A DNA stretch of 64,000 nucleotides from Staphylococcus canis. GTDB taxonomy: Bacteria; Bacillota; Bacilli; Staphylococcales; Staphylococcaceae. How positions within the stretch are numbered: the first letter of the stretch is position 1; the number at the start of each line of letters is the position of its first letter. The notes under the pieces were generated by a model. It was given only the letters and a program-made list of their open reading frames with translations. It was not told where the DNA came from and made no database searches. Below are positions 40,239 through 50,914 of the stretch, one piece after another. The DNA lies in NCBI RefSeq assembly GCF_016238445.1, contig NZ_JABANU010000009.1:1-64000 (forward strand). Reading direction: 5' to 3'. The translations under genes and the position numbers were made by a program.

Positions 40239-42332
40239 ATGTCTCAAGAGAAAAAGGTATTTAAAACGGAGTGGGCGAACCAACCGTTAACGATTGAAAC
40301 GGGACAATTAGCAAAACAAGCCAATGGTGCAGCATTAGTGCGCTATGGAGATACAGTTGTGTTATCTACAGCAACAGCATCAAAAGAACCAAGAGATGGA
40401 GATTTCTTCCCATTAACGGTCAATTATGAAGAAAAAATGTACGCTGCAGGTAAAATCCCAGGTGGTTTCAAAAAAAGAGAAGGACGTCCTGGTGATGAAG
40501 CAACACTAACAGCTCGTTTAATTGATCGTCCTATTCGTCCTTTATTCCCAGATGGATATCGTCACGATGTTCAGATTATGAATATTGTACTCAGTGCAGA
40601 CCCTAATTGTTCACCAGAAATGGCTGCAATGATTGGATCCTCAGTTGCGCTAAGTGTTTCTGATATTCCATTTGAAGGCCCAATTGCTGGTGTGAATGTT
40701 GGCTATGTTGATGGTGAGTATGTCATCAATCCTAATTTAGAACAAAAGGAAAAGTCACGACTTGATTTAGAAGTAGCTGGACACAAAGATGCAGTAAATA
40801 TGGTTGAAGCTGGTGCAAGTGAAATTTCTGAATCTGAAATGTTAGAAGCAATCTTCTTTGGACATGAAGAGATTAAACGTTTATGTGCATTTCAAGAAGA
40901 AATCATCGCACATATCCAACCTGAAAAGCAAGAGTTTATTCCAGAAGAGAAAAATCAAGCATTAATTGATGAAGTTACAACTTTAACTGAAGAAAAGCAA
41001 CTAAAATCTGCTATTCAAACTTTCGATAAAAAAGAACGTGAAGCTAACATCGAAACGATTAAACAAGAGATTATTTCGAATTATGAAAATGAAGAAGATG
41101 AGGACAATGAAACATTATTATCAGAAGTAAGTCAAATTGTCGATAGTCTGATTAAAGAAGAGGTTAGACGTTTGATTGCTGATGAAAAAGTACGTCCAGA
41201 CGGTCGTAAACCAGATGAAATCAGACCATTATCTTCTGAAGTTGGTTTATTACCACGCGCTCATGGGTCTGGGTTATTTACACGTGGTCAAACACAAGCA
41301 TTATCTGTTTTAACGTTAGGCTCTATTTCAGAGTATCAAATTATTGATGGATTGGGCGAAGAAGAACAAAAACGTTTTATGCATCATTATAACTTCCCTA
41401 ATTTTTCAGTAGGTGAAACAGGACCAGTGCGTGCACCAGGACGACGTGAAATTGGTCATGGCGCATTAGGTGAACGTGCGTTAAAATATATCATTCCTGA
41501 TGAGAAGACTTTCCCATACACAGTACGTATTGTAAGTGAAGTACTCGAATCTAATGGATCTTCTTCACAAGCTTCAATTTGTGGCTCAACGCTTGCGTTA
41601 ATGGATGCTGGTGTGCCAATTAAAGCACCTGTTGCTGGTATCGCAATGGGTTTAGTTACTCGTGATGAAAGTTATACAATTTTAACTGATATTCAAGGTA
41701 TGGAAGATGCTTTAGGTGACATGGACTTTAAAGTTGCTGGAACTAAAGATGGTATTACAGCAATACAAATGGATATTAAAATTGATGGGTTAACAAAAGA
41801 AGTCATTGAAGAAGCGCTCGAACAAGCACGTGTTGGACGTCTTGCGATATTAGAACATATGCTAGGTACAATTGAGGAACCACGCAAAGAATTAAGTGCT
41901 TATGCTCCTAAAGTTGAAATTATTACAATTAAACCAGAAAAAATTCGTGATGTTATTGGACCAGGTGGTAAACAAATCAATGAAATTATCGATGCAACGG
42001 GTGTTAAACTTGATATCGAACAAGATGGAACAGTTTACATTGGTTCAAATGACCAAGATATGATTACACAAGCTCGTCAGTGGATTGAAACGATTGTAAG
42101 AGAAGCTGAAGTCGGCCAAATCTATGATGCAACTGTCAAACGTATTGAAAAATTTGGAGCGTTTGTGGAATTATTTAAAGGAAAAGATGCTCTAGTGCAT
42201 ATTTCACAAATTGCTAATGAACGTATTAACAAAGTTGAAGATGTACTCAAAGTTGGCGACACAATAAAAGTTAAAGTTACTGAAATTGACAAACAAGGTC
42301 GCGTCAATGCGTCTCACAAAGTATTATTATAA
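40239..42332 (+). CDS. pnp: Polyribonucleotide nucleotidyltransferase (PNPase)
   Basis: Phosphorolytic 3'-to-5' exoribonuclease. Two RNase PH domains (about 1-235 and 310-540), the second with the catalytic [16 protein letters not shown]. An alpha-helical linker lies between them. C-terminal KH ([14 protein letters not shown]) and S1 ([20 protein letters not shown]) domains are present. 697 residues. GAGAGGAGA precedes the ATG; a -10-like TATAAT lies at 40181. Ends with two terminators in tandem. Confidence 0.97.
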   Translation: MSQEKKVFKTEWANQPLTIETGQLAKQANGAALVRYGDTVVLSTATASKEPRDGDFFPLTVNYEEKMYAAGKIPGGFKKREGRPGDEATLTARLIDRPIRPLFPDGYRHDVQIMNIVLSADPNCSPEMAAMIGSSVALSVSDIPFEGPIAGVNVGYVDGEYVINPNLEQKEKSRLDLEVAGHKDAVNMVEAGASEISESEMLEAIFFGHEEIKRLCAFQEEIIAHIQPEKQEFIPEEKNQALIDEVTTLTEEKQLKSAIQTFDKKEREANIETIKQEIISNYENEEDEDNETLLSEVSQIVDSLIKEEVRRLIADEKVRPDGRKPDEIRPLSSEVGLLPRAHGSGLFTRGQTQALSVLTLGSISEYQIIDGLGEEEQKRFMHHYNFPNFSVGETGPVRAPGRREIGHGALGERALKYIIPDEKTFPYTVRIVSEVLESNGSSSQASICGSTLALMDAGVPIKAPVAGIAMGLVTRDESYTILTDIQGMEDALGDMDFKVAGTKDGITAIQMDIKIDGLTKEVIEEALEQARVGRLAILEHMLGTIEEPRKELSAYAPKVEIITIKPEKIRDVIGPGGKQINEIIDATGVKLDIEQDGTVYIGSNDQDMITQARQWIETIVREAEVGQIYDATVKRIEKFGAFVELFKGKDALVHISQIANERINKVEDVLKVGDTIKVKVTEIDKQGRVNASHKVLL

Positions 42333-42351
42333 GAATAGAAAACATATTCGA

Positions 42352-42447
42352 TTAGGACACTAATTGAAACAGTTTGGTGTCCTAAATTTTTACATGAACA
42401 TAGGTAGATGGTAAGCAATTTCACACTTCAATGTGAAGTTGCTTTTT
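42352..42447 (+). terminator. Tandem terminators after pnp
   Basis: First hairpin: TTAGGACAC (42352-42360) with GTGTCCTAA (42377-42385), then ATTTTT. Second: 42415-42425 with 42432-42442 (GCAATTTCACA / TGTGAAGTTGC, one mismatch), then TTTTT. The rest of the 287-nt gap to rnjB holds a promoter and no gene. Confidence 0.85.
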
Positions 42448-42540
42448 AACTACACTAAATATTGACTTGAACGGTTATACAACGCTTTATAGTCATTTAA
42501 TTGTTATACATATTAAACTCACGTACCATTGTATTAATAG

Positions 42541-42569
42541 TGTACAGACATTGAAATTTCAACTATAAT
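42541..42569 (+). promoter_or_regulatory. rnjB promoter
   Basis: -10 TATAAT (42564-42569) with TGTACA (42541-42546) at 17-nt spacing as a weak -35. About 50 nt before the TTG start of rnjB. Confidence 0.45.
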
Positions 42570-42619
42570 AAAATATGAATGTACAATGGACGGGTTATAT
42601 TAATCTAGGAGGTAAAATC

Positions 42620-44293
42620 TTGAATTTAGTAAAGAAAAAAAATAAAAATATTCGCATCATTCCACTCGGAGGAGTCGGCGAAATTGCGAAAAATATGTAT
42701 ATTGTAGAAGTTGATGACGAAATGTTTATGTTGGATGCCGGCCTTATGTTTCCTGAAGATGAAATGCTCGGGGTAGATATCGTCATTCCTGACATTCAAT
42801 ATGTACTGGAAAATAAACATAAACTCAAAGGAATCTTTTTAACTCATGGTCATGAGCATGCAATAGGTGCTGTTTCATATGTATTAGAACAACTGGATGC
42901 ACCTGTTTATGGTTCAAAGCTTACGATTGGTCTTGTTAAAGAAAGTTTAAAAGCACGTCAGATTGATAAAAAAATTCGATATTATGTGGTCAATAATGAA
43001 TCAGTGATGCGTTTTAAAGGCGTTAATGTAACATTTTTTAATACAACGCATAGTATTCCAGATAGTTTAGGTGTATGTATTCATACGTCTTATGGTGCCA
43101 TTGTGTACACAGGTGAATTTAAATTTGATCAAAGTTTACACGGTCACTATGCACCAGACTTAAAGAAAATGACTGAGATTGGTGAATCTGGCGTATTCGC
43201 TTTATTAAGTGATTCTACAGAAGCTGAAAAACCTGGGTATAATACACCAGAAAATGTGATAGAAAGTCATATGTTTGATGCATTTGCGAAGGTGCGCGGA
43301 CGTCTTATTGTGTCTTGTTATGCATCTAACTTCATTCGTATTCAACAAGTTTTAAATATTGCTAGCAAATTAAAACGCAAAGTTTCATTTTTAGGGCGTT
43401 CACTTGAAAGTTCATTTAATATAGCCCGCAAAATGGGATATTTTAATATTCCAAAAGACTTATTAATTCCAATTAATGAAGTTGAAAATTATCCTAAAAA
43501 TGAAGTGATTATAATTGCAACTGGTATGCAGGGTGAACCAATCGAAGCTTTAAGTCAAATGGCACGTCAAAAACATAAAATTATGAACATCGAAAAAGAT
43601 GATTCAGTCTTTTTAGCAATTACCGCTTCTGCTAATATGGAAGTCATTATCGGCAATACATTAAATGAATTAGTCAGAGCAGGGGCTCATATTTTACCAA
43701 ACAATAAAAAGATTCATGCTTCAAGCCATGGTTGTATGGAAGAATTAAAAATGATGTTAAATATTATGAAACCTGAATATTTCATTCCAGTACAAGGTGA
43801 GTTTAAAATGCAAATCGCTCACGCAAAACTTGCTAGTGAAAGTGGAGTTGCAGCCGAAAAGATTTTCTTAGCTGAATCAGGTGATGTTATTAACTTTGAT
43901 GATAAAGATATGCTGTTAAATGAGAAAGTAAATGCGGGTAATGTTTTAATTGATGGTATTGGTGTAGGTGACGTAGGTAATATCGTTTTACGAGACCGTC
44001 ATTTACTCGCTGAGGATGGTATTTTTATCGCGGTTGTGACATTAGATCCTAAAAATAAACGTATTGCGGCAGGTCCTGAAATTCAATCACGAGGATTTGT
44101 TTATGTGAGAGAAAGTGAAGCTTTATTAAAAGAAGCTGAAGAAAAAGTACGTGAAATCGTAGAAGCAGGACTTCAAGAAAAACGTATTGAATGGTCTGAA
44201 ATGAAACAAAACATGCGTGACCAAATTAGTAAATTATTATTCGAGAGCACAAGAAGACGTCCGATGATTATCCCTGTGATATCAGAAATTTAA
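42620..44293 (+). CDS. rnjB: Ribonuclease J2
   Basis: Beta-CASP metallo-beta-lactamase-fold RNase; J2 forms a complex with J1 and is the weaker partner. It begins [20 protein letters not shown]. The metal motif reads [10 protein letters not shown] (near residue 73), where active J1 enzymes have HGHEDHIGG, so part of the metal site is missing, as is known for J2. Later motifs ATGMQGEP and [12 protein letters not shown] are present. The TTG start at 42620 follows AGGAGG by 7 nt and gives 557 residues as in S. aureus; the longer in-frame ATG at 42575 lies just beyond the promoter and lacks a ribosome binding site. Confidence 0.94.
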   Translation: MNLVKKKNKNIRIIPLGGVGEIAKNMYIVEVDDEMFMLDAGLMFPEDEMLGVDIVIPDIQYVLENKHKLKGIFLTHGHEHAIGAVSYVLEQLDAPVYGSKLTIGLVKESLKARQIDKKIRYYVVNNESVMRFKGVNVTFFNTTHSIPDSLGVCIHTSYGAIVYTGEFKFDQSLHGHYAPDLKKMTEIGESGVFALLSDSTEAEKPGYNTPENVIESHMFDAFAKVRGRLIVSCYASNFIRIQQVLNIASKLKRKVSFLGRSLESSFNIARKMGYFNIPKDLLIPINEVENYPKNEVIIIATGMQGEPIEALSQMARQKHKIMNIEKDDSVFLAITASANMEVIIGNTLNELVRAGAHILPNNKKIHASSHGCMEELKMMLNIMKPEYFIPVQGEFKMQIAHAKLASESGVAAEKIFLAESGDVINFDDKDMLLNEKVNAGNVLIDGIGVGDVGNIVLRDRHLLAEDGIFIAVVTLDPKNKRIAAGPEIQSRGFVYVRESEALLKEAEEKVREIVEAGLQEKRIEWSEMKQNMRDQISKLLFESTRRRPMIIPVISEI

Positions 44294-44354
44294 ATAAAAG
44301 TCGGTTAGGTCATTTTGTAAAATTAAGTACAGAACATTGAACAAAAAGATGTAA

Positions 44355-44433
44355 GAGGTTGGGACAAAATCCTGCTTTTGAGGCACTATGAATGGTGCTC
44401 AAAGCATCAATTATTATGTTCCAGCCCCTTCTC
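44355..44433 (+). repeat. GGGACA-type compound hairpin element
   Basis: GGTTGGGACA (44357-44366) pairs with TGTTCCAGCC (44417-44426). An inner stem GCTTTTGAGGCAC / GTGCTCAAAGC (44374-44386 with 44395-44405) forms around an 8-nt loop. The right arm recurs at 112-128. It lies between rnjB and ftsK; it has no T tract, so a terminator role is doubtful. Confidence 0.6.
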
Positions 44434-44476
44434 ATTTTAATCAGTATCAAATTGAGAAAGAAGCAGGTGACAATGA

Positions 44477-46861
44477 ATGCCCAAAGCGAAAAAACGTAAT
44501 ACGAAGCGATCTAATACTAAAAGACGTACTGCTCAAAAGAAGAAGAACGATACACCGTTACGTTTTGGATTGGCAATCATTTTTGTGATTCTTTTGTTAT
44601 TAGGTATTTTTCAGTTAGGTATAGTAGGCGTTGCCATAGATAGTTTTTTTAATTATTTATTTGGTTGGCCACGCTACTTAATCTATGTTTTATTGATGTT
44701 AGCAACTGGATTTTTAGCTTATAATGGCAAACTACCTAAAACAAGACGATTATCAGGATCAATTGTACTCGCTTTTGCATTACTATTATTCAGTCAGCTT
44801 ATTTATTTGATCTTTGGTGGTACACAAGCTAAACGTGAACCTGTACTATCATTTGTGTATCAGCAATATCAAAAATCTATATTGCCAAATTTTGGTGGGG
44901 GATTAATAGGATACTATTTAGTAGAATTATTAACACCGCTTATTTCAATCGTGGGCGTTGTGTTCATTGCAATTTTACTATTAATTTCAAGCGTTATCTT
45001 ATTACGTAAGAAACGTCACAGAGATGTGTCAAAAGTTTTTGCGTCTCAAACCAAAAATCATCTCGCTCGAGCTTATACCTCTTATCAAAACCATAGTGAA
45101 AATAGAAGATTAAAACGTTTAGAACAACGAGAAGCTAAGCGCCAACAACAAATTGAGCAAAAAGAAGAAGTAAAAGATGTTTCGGATTTCCCAGAAGTAC
45201 AAACGCATGACACAGTACAAGAAGTATCAGAGTATCCGAATATTCCTATTTTTAGTTCAAAAGCAAGTAATGATGTACCAGAAGAAACATCAACTGAGAA
45301 TGCTCATGAAGATACGAATCTTCCATCAAGACAATCACGGAGTAATAAGAAATCTAGAACGCAACAACGGACTAATGTACAAAGTCAAGAAACAGAAGCA
45401 GTTCAAAGTGAAGGTTCAATTTCTGAAGCAGGTGAAGTTGAAAATGATGCATATCAGTTGCCACCGTTGTCACTTCTAGATACACCAAAAAAACAAGCAA
45501 CAACTTCTAAAGCCGAAGTTCAAAGAAAAGGGAAGCTTTTAGAAACGACGTTAAATAACTTTGGGGTAAAAGCAAAAGTAACACAAATTAAAATTGGACC
45601 TGCCGTGACACAATATGAAGTACAACCTGCTCAAGGTGTTAAGGTGAGTCGGATTGTTAATTTACATAGTGATATCGCATTGGCTCTCGCAGCTAAAGAT
45701 ATACGAATCGAAGCCCCAATCCCAGGAAAGTCTGCTGTCGGAATTGAAGTGCCAAATTCTAAAATAGCATTAGTCACTTTAAAAGAAGTTTTAGATGAGC
45801 GATTTCCAACAGCTAACAAATTAGAAGTCGCGCTTGGCCGAGATATATCAGGTGAACCTATCACAGCAGAATTAAATAAAATGCCACACTTACTTGTGGC
45901 AGGATCAACGGGAAGCGGTAAATCTGTATGTATTAATGGGATTATTACTAGTATTTTGTTAAATGCCAAACCACATGAAGTCAAATTAATGATGATTGAT
46001 CCTAAAATGGTGGAACTTAATGTATACAATGGTATTCCTCATTTATTAACGCCCGTTGTTACAAATCCACACAAAGCATCACAAGCACTTGAGAAAGTTG
46101 TAAGTGAAATGGAACGTCGTTATGATTTATTCCAACATTCAGGAACAAGAAATATTGAAGGGTATAACGCGTTTATTAAGACTAAAAATAAAGATTTAGA
46201 TGAAAAGGAACCATTACTACCTTATATTGTAGTAATTGTTGATGAGTTAGCTGATTTAATGATGGTTGCAGGTAAAGATGTTGAAACTGCAATCACGCGA
46301 ATCACGCAAATGGCACGTGCTGCAGGGATACATTTAATCATCGCAACTCAACGTCCGTCAGTAGATGTTATTACAGGTTTAATCAAAAACAATATTCCAT
46401 CCAGAATCGCATTCGCTGTCAGCTCACAAACGGACTCTAGAACGATAATCGATAGTGGCGGGGCAGAAAAGTTACTTGGTAAAGGTGATATGCTATTTAT
46501 TAAAAATGGTGGATCATCGAGAACGCGTGTACAAGGTGCCTTTTTAAGTGATAGTGAAGTACAAAAAGTTGTAGATTATGTTGTTAAACAACAACAAGCT
46601 AATTACGTTAAAGAAATGGAGCCAGACCATCAATCTGAGCAATCAGCTTCAGAAAGTGATGACCCACTGTATCATGATGCTTACTTATTCGTTGTTGAAA
46701 AACAAAGAGCCAGTACATCATTACTGCAACGACAATTTCGAATAGGGTATAATCGTGCTTCAAGAATTATGGATGATTTAGAAAATAATCAAGTTATTGG
46801 TCCCCAAAAGGGAAGTAAGCCACGGCAAGTATTAATTGATTTTAACGAAAGTGAGGTTTAA
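44477..46861 (+). CDS. ftsK: DNA translocase FtsK/SpoIIIE
   Basis: Pumps chromosome DNA through the closing septum. Four N-terminal membrane helices (about 30-180) follow a basic start. A charged, low-complexity linker (about 200-340) comes next. The motor has Walker [15 protein letters not shown] (about 475) and Walker [15 protein letters not shown]. The C-terminal gamma winged helix (about 735-790) recognises polar sequences. 794 residues. AGGTGA precedes ATG 44477. First gene of a run that reaches pgsA. Confidence 0.95.
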   Translation: MPKAKKRNTKRSNTKRRTAQKKKNDTPLRFGLAIIFVILLLLGIFQLGIVGVAIDSFFNYLFGWPRYLIYVLLMLATGFLAYNGKLPKTRRLSGSIVLAFALLLFSQLIYLIFGGTQAKREPVLSFVYQQYQKSILPNFGGGLIGYYLVELLTPLISIVGVVFIAILLLISSVILLRKKRHRDVSKVFASQTKNHLARAYTSYQNHSENRRLKRLEQREAKRQQQIEQKEEVKDVSDFPEVQTHDTVQEVSEYPNIPIFSSKASNDVPEETSTENAHEDTNLPSRQSRSNKKSRTQQRTNVQSQETEAVQSEGSISEAGEVENDAYQLPPLSLLDTPKKQATTSKAEVQRKGKLLETTLNNFGVKAKVTQIKIGPAVTQYEVQPAQGVKVSRIVNLHSDIALALAAKDIRIEAPIPGKSAVGIEVPNSKIALVTLKEVLDERFPTANKLEVALGRDISGEPITAELNKMPHLLVAGSTGSGKSVCINGIITSILLNAKPHEVKLMMIDPKMVELNVYNGIPHLLTPVVTNPHKASQALEKVVSEMERRYDLFQHSGTRNIEGYNAFIKTKNKDLDEKEPLLPYIVVIVDELADLMMVAGKDVETAITRITQMARAAGIHLIIATQRPSVDVITGLIKNNIPSRIAFAVSSQTDSRTIIDSGGAEKLLGKGDMLFIKNGGSSRTRVQGAFLSDSEVQKVVDYVVKQQQANYVKEMEPDHQSEQSASESDDPLYHDAYLFVVEKQRASTSLLQRQFRIGYNRASRIMDDLENNQVIGPQKGSKPRQVLIDFNESEV

Positions 46862-46864
46862 TTC

Positions 46865-47581
46865 ATGTCTGTAAATCCTAATATTAACAAAGTAAAAGAA
46901 TGGATCCTGAAAAATATTGACAACGAGCAATTAAAACCTGGTGATGCTTTACCAGGTGTGCTCGATTTAGCTAAATCTTGTGATGTATCGACTGATGATG
47001 TTGAAGAGGCTATTCGTGAACTAGTTACGGAACAAATCGTAACTGAAAATTTTGAAGAAGGTGCACATGTTAAGGTGCCTCAACCTTTTTTTTATCCACT
47101 TGATGAGCTCTTAAGTATTGGTCGTATGATTTCTGAAAAAGGTTATCAACATGGTACAATTTTTCTAAGTTTAGGGGAAGAAAAAGTTTCGTACGAGGAT
47201 ATGAAAATCATGAACCTGCCTTCAGATTCCAACATGACAGTAATAGAACGAATCCGTACAGCTGATGATAAACCGGTCGTTTACTGTTTGGATAAAGTAG
47301 CAGCAGATGTAATGAAGGAATTTAGTCAACACGATCAACAAATGTCAATTCTAAAAGTAATTGAATCTGAGATAGGGCAGGAAATTGCTTATGCTGAGAC
47401 TGAAATTGAAGCAATTAGCTATGAACCCTATATTTCAGAAACCCTTAATTCAGATCCAAAAGATGGGTTAATGTTATTAAAACAAGTCCATTATACAGAA
47501 AATGATGTTCCAATATTATATTCTCTAAACTACTTTAAAAGTAGTCTGGTTAAGTTTCGTACCATTCGAAAACGTCTATAG
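46865..47581 (+). CDS. GntR family transcriptional regulator (YmfC-like, HutC type)
   Basis: 238 residues. An N-terminal winged helix-turn-helix of GntR type (GDALPGVLDLAKSCDVSTDDVEEAIRELV, residues about 24-52) and a C-terminal UTRA-like ligand-binding domain (about 85-235). Starts 3 nt after the ftsK stop and precedes the ymfF-ymfH pair, the same order as B. subtilis ymfC. The ligand is not known. Confidence 0.85.
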   Translation: MSVNPNINKVKEWILKNIDNEQLKPGDALPGVLDLAKSCDVSTDDVEEAIRELVTEQIVTENFEEGAHVKVPQPFFYPLDELLSIGRMISEKGYQHGTIFLSLGEEKVSYEDMKIMNLPSDSNMTVIERIRTADDKPVVYCLDKVAADVMKEFSQHDQQMSILKVIESEIGQEIAYAETEIEAISYEPYISETLNSDPKDGLMLLKQVHYTENDVPILYSLNYFKSSLVKFRTIRKRL

Positions 47582-47610
47582 TATATAAACACCAAGAAGG
47601 AGGAGATTAT

Positions 47611-48885
47611 TTGTTAAGTCAAGATAAACATAATCAAAATCATATACGAATTTATCCGACAACTAAGTTTAAAACAACAACAATTACATTTAAATTTATG
47701 GCACCCTTAAACCCTGAAACAATGACAAAACGTTCTTTGTTAAGTAAGTTATTGGTTCGTGCAACCCAACAATTTCCAACAGATAAGGCTTTGAATCAAC
47801 ATTTATCACGATTATACGGTGCATATTTGAATAGTTATGTTTCAAAATTTAAAGATAGACATGTGATTACAATTACACTAGAAATTGTAAATGAACGTTA
47901 CTTATTAGATGACGAACCATTATTTAAAAAGGGCATCGATCTTTTAAAAGAAGTTATACTTAATCCTCTAGTTGATCATGGCGCTTTTAATGAAACTTAT
48001 GTAAGGCAAGAAAAGCGTTTGCTCAAGAAAAAGTTAGAGGCGCTAGAAGATAATAAGTCACAAATTGCATTTATTCGCTTACTTCAACATATGTTTGAAG
48101 CACATCCATATCGATATATGGCAGCAGGAGAGCTTGAATTTATTGATTCAATTACTACTGAGGATATTTATAAAACATATCAATCAATGCTTGCAAATGA
48201 TGAATGCTCAGTTTACATAGTTGGTAATATTAATGAAAATGCCACAAAAGCATATATAGAGTCTATATTTAATCTTAAACCATTTACATATAATGCGATA
48301 ACATTTGATGAAAACGCAGTACGACATGCTGTACCAAATGAAGTCATTGAAACTGATGATATTGATCAAGCTAAACTTAATATGGGGTATCGATTTAAAA
48401 CTCAAATGGGGGAACCAGATTTTTATGCTTTTGTTGTATTTAATATGATGTTTGGTGGGGATCCATCGTCAGTATTATTTAATGAAGTACGTGAGCAAAA
48501 AAGTTTAGCCTATTCTATTCATTCACAAATTGATGGGAAAAATGGCTATTTATTTGTGATTAGTGGTGTGTCTTCATCAGAATATCAACTCGCTAAAGAC
48601 ACAATCATCGATGCATTCGAACGTTTTAAACGGGGTGAATTTACAGAGGCCCAATTAAATCTTGCGAAAAAAGTGATTCTTTCTCATCGTAAAGAAGGAA
48701 AAGACAGACCTAAAAATATTATAGAAATGATGCATAATCAAATTTTATTACCTACAAGTGATGAAGACAGTCATTTTGAGGAAAAAATATTAAAAGTGAC
48801 AAAGCAAGATATAAAAAACGTATGTCAATCAGCATACTTGGATACGACTTATATTTTAACAAAGCGTGGTGAAGAGCATGCATAA
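47611..48885 (+). CDS. ymfF: M16 family peptidase-like protein YmfF (no zinc motif)
   Basis: 424 residues with an insulinase-like M16 fold, but the N-terminal HxxEH metal motif is absent: the corresponding stretch reads KRSLLSKLLVRATQQFP. It retains the C-terminal M16 region (GGDPSSVLFNEVREQKSLAYSIHSQ). It therefore resembles the non-catalytic half of heterodimeric M16 enzymes. TTG start at 47611 with AAGGAGGAG upstream. Overlaps ymfH by 8 nt. Confidence 0.88.
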   Translation: MLSQDKHNQNHIRIYPTTKFKTTTITFKFMAPLNPETMTKRSLLSKLLVRATQQFPTDKALNQHLSRLYGAYLNSYVSKFKDRHVITITLEIVNERYLLDDEPLFKKGIDLLKEVILNPLVDHGAFNETYVRQEKRLLKKKLEALEDNKSQIAFIRLLQHMFEAHPYRYMAAGELEFIDSITTEDIYKTYQSMLANDECSVYIVGNINENATKAYIESIFNLKPFTYNAITFDENAVRHAVPNEVIETDDIDQAKLNMGYRFKTQMGEPDFYAFVVFNMMFGGDPSSVLFNEVREQKSLAYSIHSQIDGKNGYLFVISGVSSSEYQLAKDTIIDAFERFKRGEFTEAQLNLAKKVILSHRKEGKDRPKNIIEMMHNQILLPTSDEDSHFEEKILKVTKQDIKNVCQSAYLDTTYILTKRGEEHA

Positions 48886-50167
48886 AAAGTATTACGAACA
48901 AATTGATGAAACTGTCTACCATTCTACCTTAGAAAATGGATTAAATGTATTTATTATTCCTAAACGTGATTTTCAAAAAACATTTGTCACGTATACAACT
49001 CAGTTTGGTTCTTTAGATTCGCGTTTTAAACCGCATCAATCAGATGAGTTTGTAACAGTGCCAGATGGTGTTGCTCACTTCTTAGAACATAAATTATTTG
49101 AAAAAGAAGAGGGTGACTTGTTTACTCAATTTGCTAAACATGATGCACAAGTTAACGCATTTACTACTTTTGATCGTACAAGTTACCTTTTCAGTGCAAC
49201 AAATCATATAGAAGATAATATTATTCGTTTATTAAACATGGTTGAAACACCTTATTTCACTGAAGCATCTGTTGAAAAAGAAAAAGGTATTATCGCAGAG
49301 GAAATTAAGATGTACCAAGAACAACCTGGTTATCGCCTTATGTTTAATACACTAAGAGCACTTTATCATAATCATCCAATAAAGATAGATATTGCAGGTA
49401 GTGTTGAAAGTATTTATGAAATCACAAAAGAAGATTTGTATATATGTTATGAAACATTCTATCATCCTTCGAATATGGTTTTATTTGTAGTTGGTAACGT
49501 TGAACCAACAGAAATTTATGAATTAGTGAAAACTCATGAAAATAAAAGACAAATTGAAGCACAGCCTGAAATTGTAAGAGATCCTTTAGAAGAACCTAAA
49601 CATATATTTGAAAGTAAAGTAACTGAAACGATGCCATTACAATCATCACGTTTAATGCTAGGTTTCAAAAATAAATTATTAGATTTAACACATCGTCAAC
49701 GTGTTAAAGAAGATATTGAAATCTCATTCTTTTTTGAAATGATTTTTGGTGAAGAAACTGAGTTTTACCAATCATTGCTTGAAGATGAATTGATAGATGA
49801 TACTTTTAGTTATCAAACAGTCATTGAACCGTCGTATAGTTTTTCACTTATTGCTTCAGCGACACCTGATGTAGATTCACTCAAAAATCGTTTAGTTCAT
49901 GAATTAAAACAAAGTATAGGTCATATTAAAGATCAAGAGGCCTTTGATTTATTAAAACGCCAGTTTATAGGTGAATATATTTCAAGTTTAAATGCTCCTG
50001 AATATATCGCGAACCAATACACCAAATTTTATTTCGATGGTGTGAGTCTATTTGAATTACTTGAAATAGTTGATGAGATTTCTATTGAGAGTTTAAATGA
50101 GACAGTTACGAAACATATTGACTTAAATGAAATGGTAGATAGTCGTTTGGAGATGAAGGAAAATTGA
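48878..50167 (+). CDS. ymfH: M16 family zinc peptidase YmfH
   Basis: 429 residues. The inverted zinc motif HFLEH is in VPDGVAHFLEHKLFEKEEG (near residue 68), and the distal glutamate is in EKEKGIIAEEIKMYQEQPG, so this is the catalytic partner of YmfF. ATG 48878 lies within the end of ymfF (coupled translation); an in-frame GTG at 48866 is less likely. The substrate is unknown. Overlaps the next gene's start by 4 nt. Confidence 0.9.
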   Translation: MHKKYYEQIDETVYHSTLENGLNVFIIPKRDFQKTFVTYTTQFGSLDSRFKPHQSDEFVTVPDGVAHFLEHKLFEKEEGDLFTQFAKHDAQVNAFTTFDRTSYLFSATNHIEDNIIRLLNMVETPYFTEASVEKEKGIIAEEIKMYQEQPGYRLMFNTLRALYHNHPIKIDIAGSVESIYEITKEDLYICYETFYHPSNMVLFVVGNVEPTEIYELVKTHENKRQIEAQPEIVRDPLEEPKHIFESKVTETMPLQSSRLMLGFKNKLLDLTHRQRVKEDIEISFFFEMIFGEETEFYQSLLEDELIDDTFSYQTVIEPSYSFSLIASATPDVDSLKNRLVHELKQSIGHIKDQEAFDLLKRQFIGEYISSLNAPEYIANQYTKFYFDGVSLFELLEIVDEISIESLNETVTKHIDLNEMVDSRLEMKEN

Positions 50168-50868
50168 AAGCACTCGTAATTGGTGGTTCTGGAACGATAG
50201 GTCGTGCGGTGACGCAGGACCTTCTTTCATATGGATATGAAGTTGTATTAACGTATAATCAAACATCGATAGTGGAGTTACAAAACTTATATCATGGAGA
50301 GCCTGTTCAATTTTTGAAGTTAGACGTATCGAAAGAAGTTCAATTAGATGCAGTGTTTAAAGATATTAAAAATATTGATGCATTAATTTATGTAAGTGGT
50401 AAAAGTCAGTTTGGATTATTACAAGACATGACCAATGAAATGATTCATGAAACATATATGATCAATGTTTTCAATTTGATTAAAATTACCCAGTATTTTC
50501 TCTCAGAATTGATGGCAAGTGATTCAGGACGCATTATTGTGGTGTCATCAATATGGGGAGAAATGGGAGCGAGTTTTGAGACAATTTATTCAACTATGAA
50601 AGCTGGGCAAATTGGTTTTATAAAAGCTTTAAGTCAAGAGCTTGTAAAAACAAATGTCACTGTCAATGCTATAGCTCCAGGAGCAGTTGAAGGAACAATG
50701 ACTAATCAATTAAATGATGAAGATTATAAGTTATTATTAGAGGAGTTACCACAAAATCGTCTCATTCATCCTAAAGAAATCGCACATTCTATAATGTACT
50801 TGTTATCCCCAAACGCTAAAAGTATTACCGGTACAGTACAAAGAATTAATGGTGGTTGGTATTTGTAA
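50164..50868 (+). CDS. ymfI: Short-chain dehydrogenase/reductase (YmfI-like)
   Basis: 234 residues. N-terminal NAD(P)-binding GGSGTIGRAV (residues 7-16), catalytic Ser in VVSSIWGEMG and YSTMK (Y-x3-K). C-terminal INGGWYL is FabG-like. TTG start overlapping the ymfH stop. Resembles 3-oxoacyl-ACP reductases, but the substrate in this cluster is unknown. Confidence 0.88.
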   Translation: MKALVIGGSGTIGRAVTQDLLSYGYEVVLTYNQTSIVELQNLYHGEPVQFLKLDVSKEVQLDAVFKDIKNIDALIYVSGKSQFGLLQDMTNEMIHETYMINVFNLIKITQYFLSELMASDSGRIIVVSSIWGEMGASFETIYSTMKAGQIGFIKALSQELVKTNVTVNAIAPGAVEGTMTNQLNDEDYKLLLEELPQNRLIHPKEIAHSIMYLLSPNAKSITGTVQRINGGWYL

Positions 50869-50914
50869 TCTGTTATAATGGTTTAAAAATAGTGGAAAAC
50901 AAGGGGTGACACTA

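Noticed and set aside
44388-44588. 66-aa frame across the GGGACA element and the start of ftsK
   Set aside because: It runs through a hairpin repeat and then out of frame through ftsK; no ribosome binding site.
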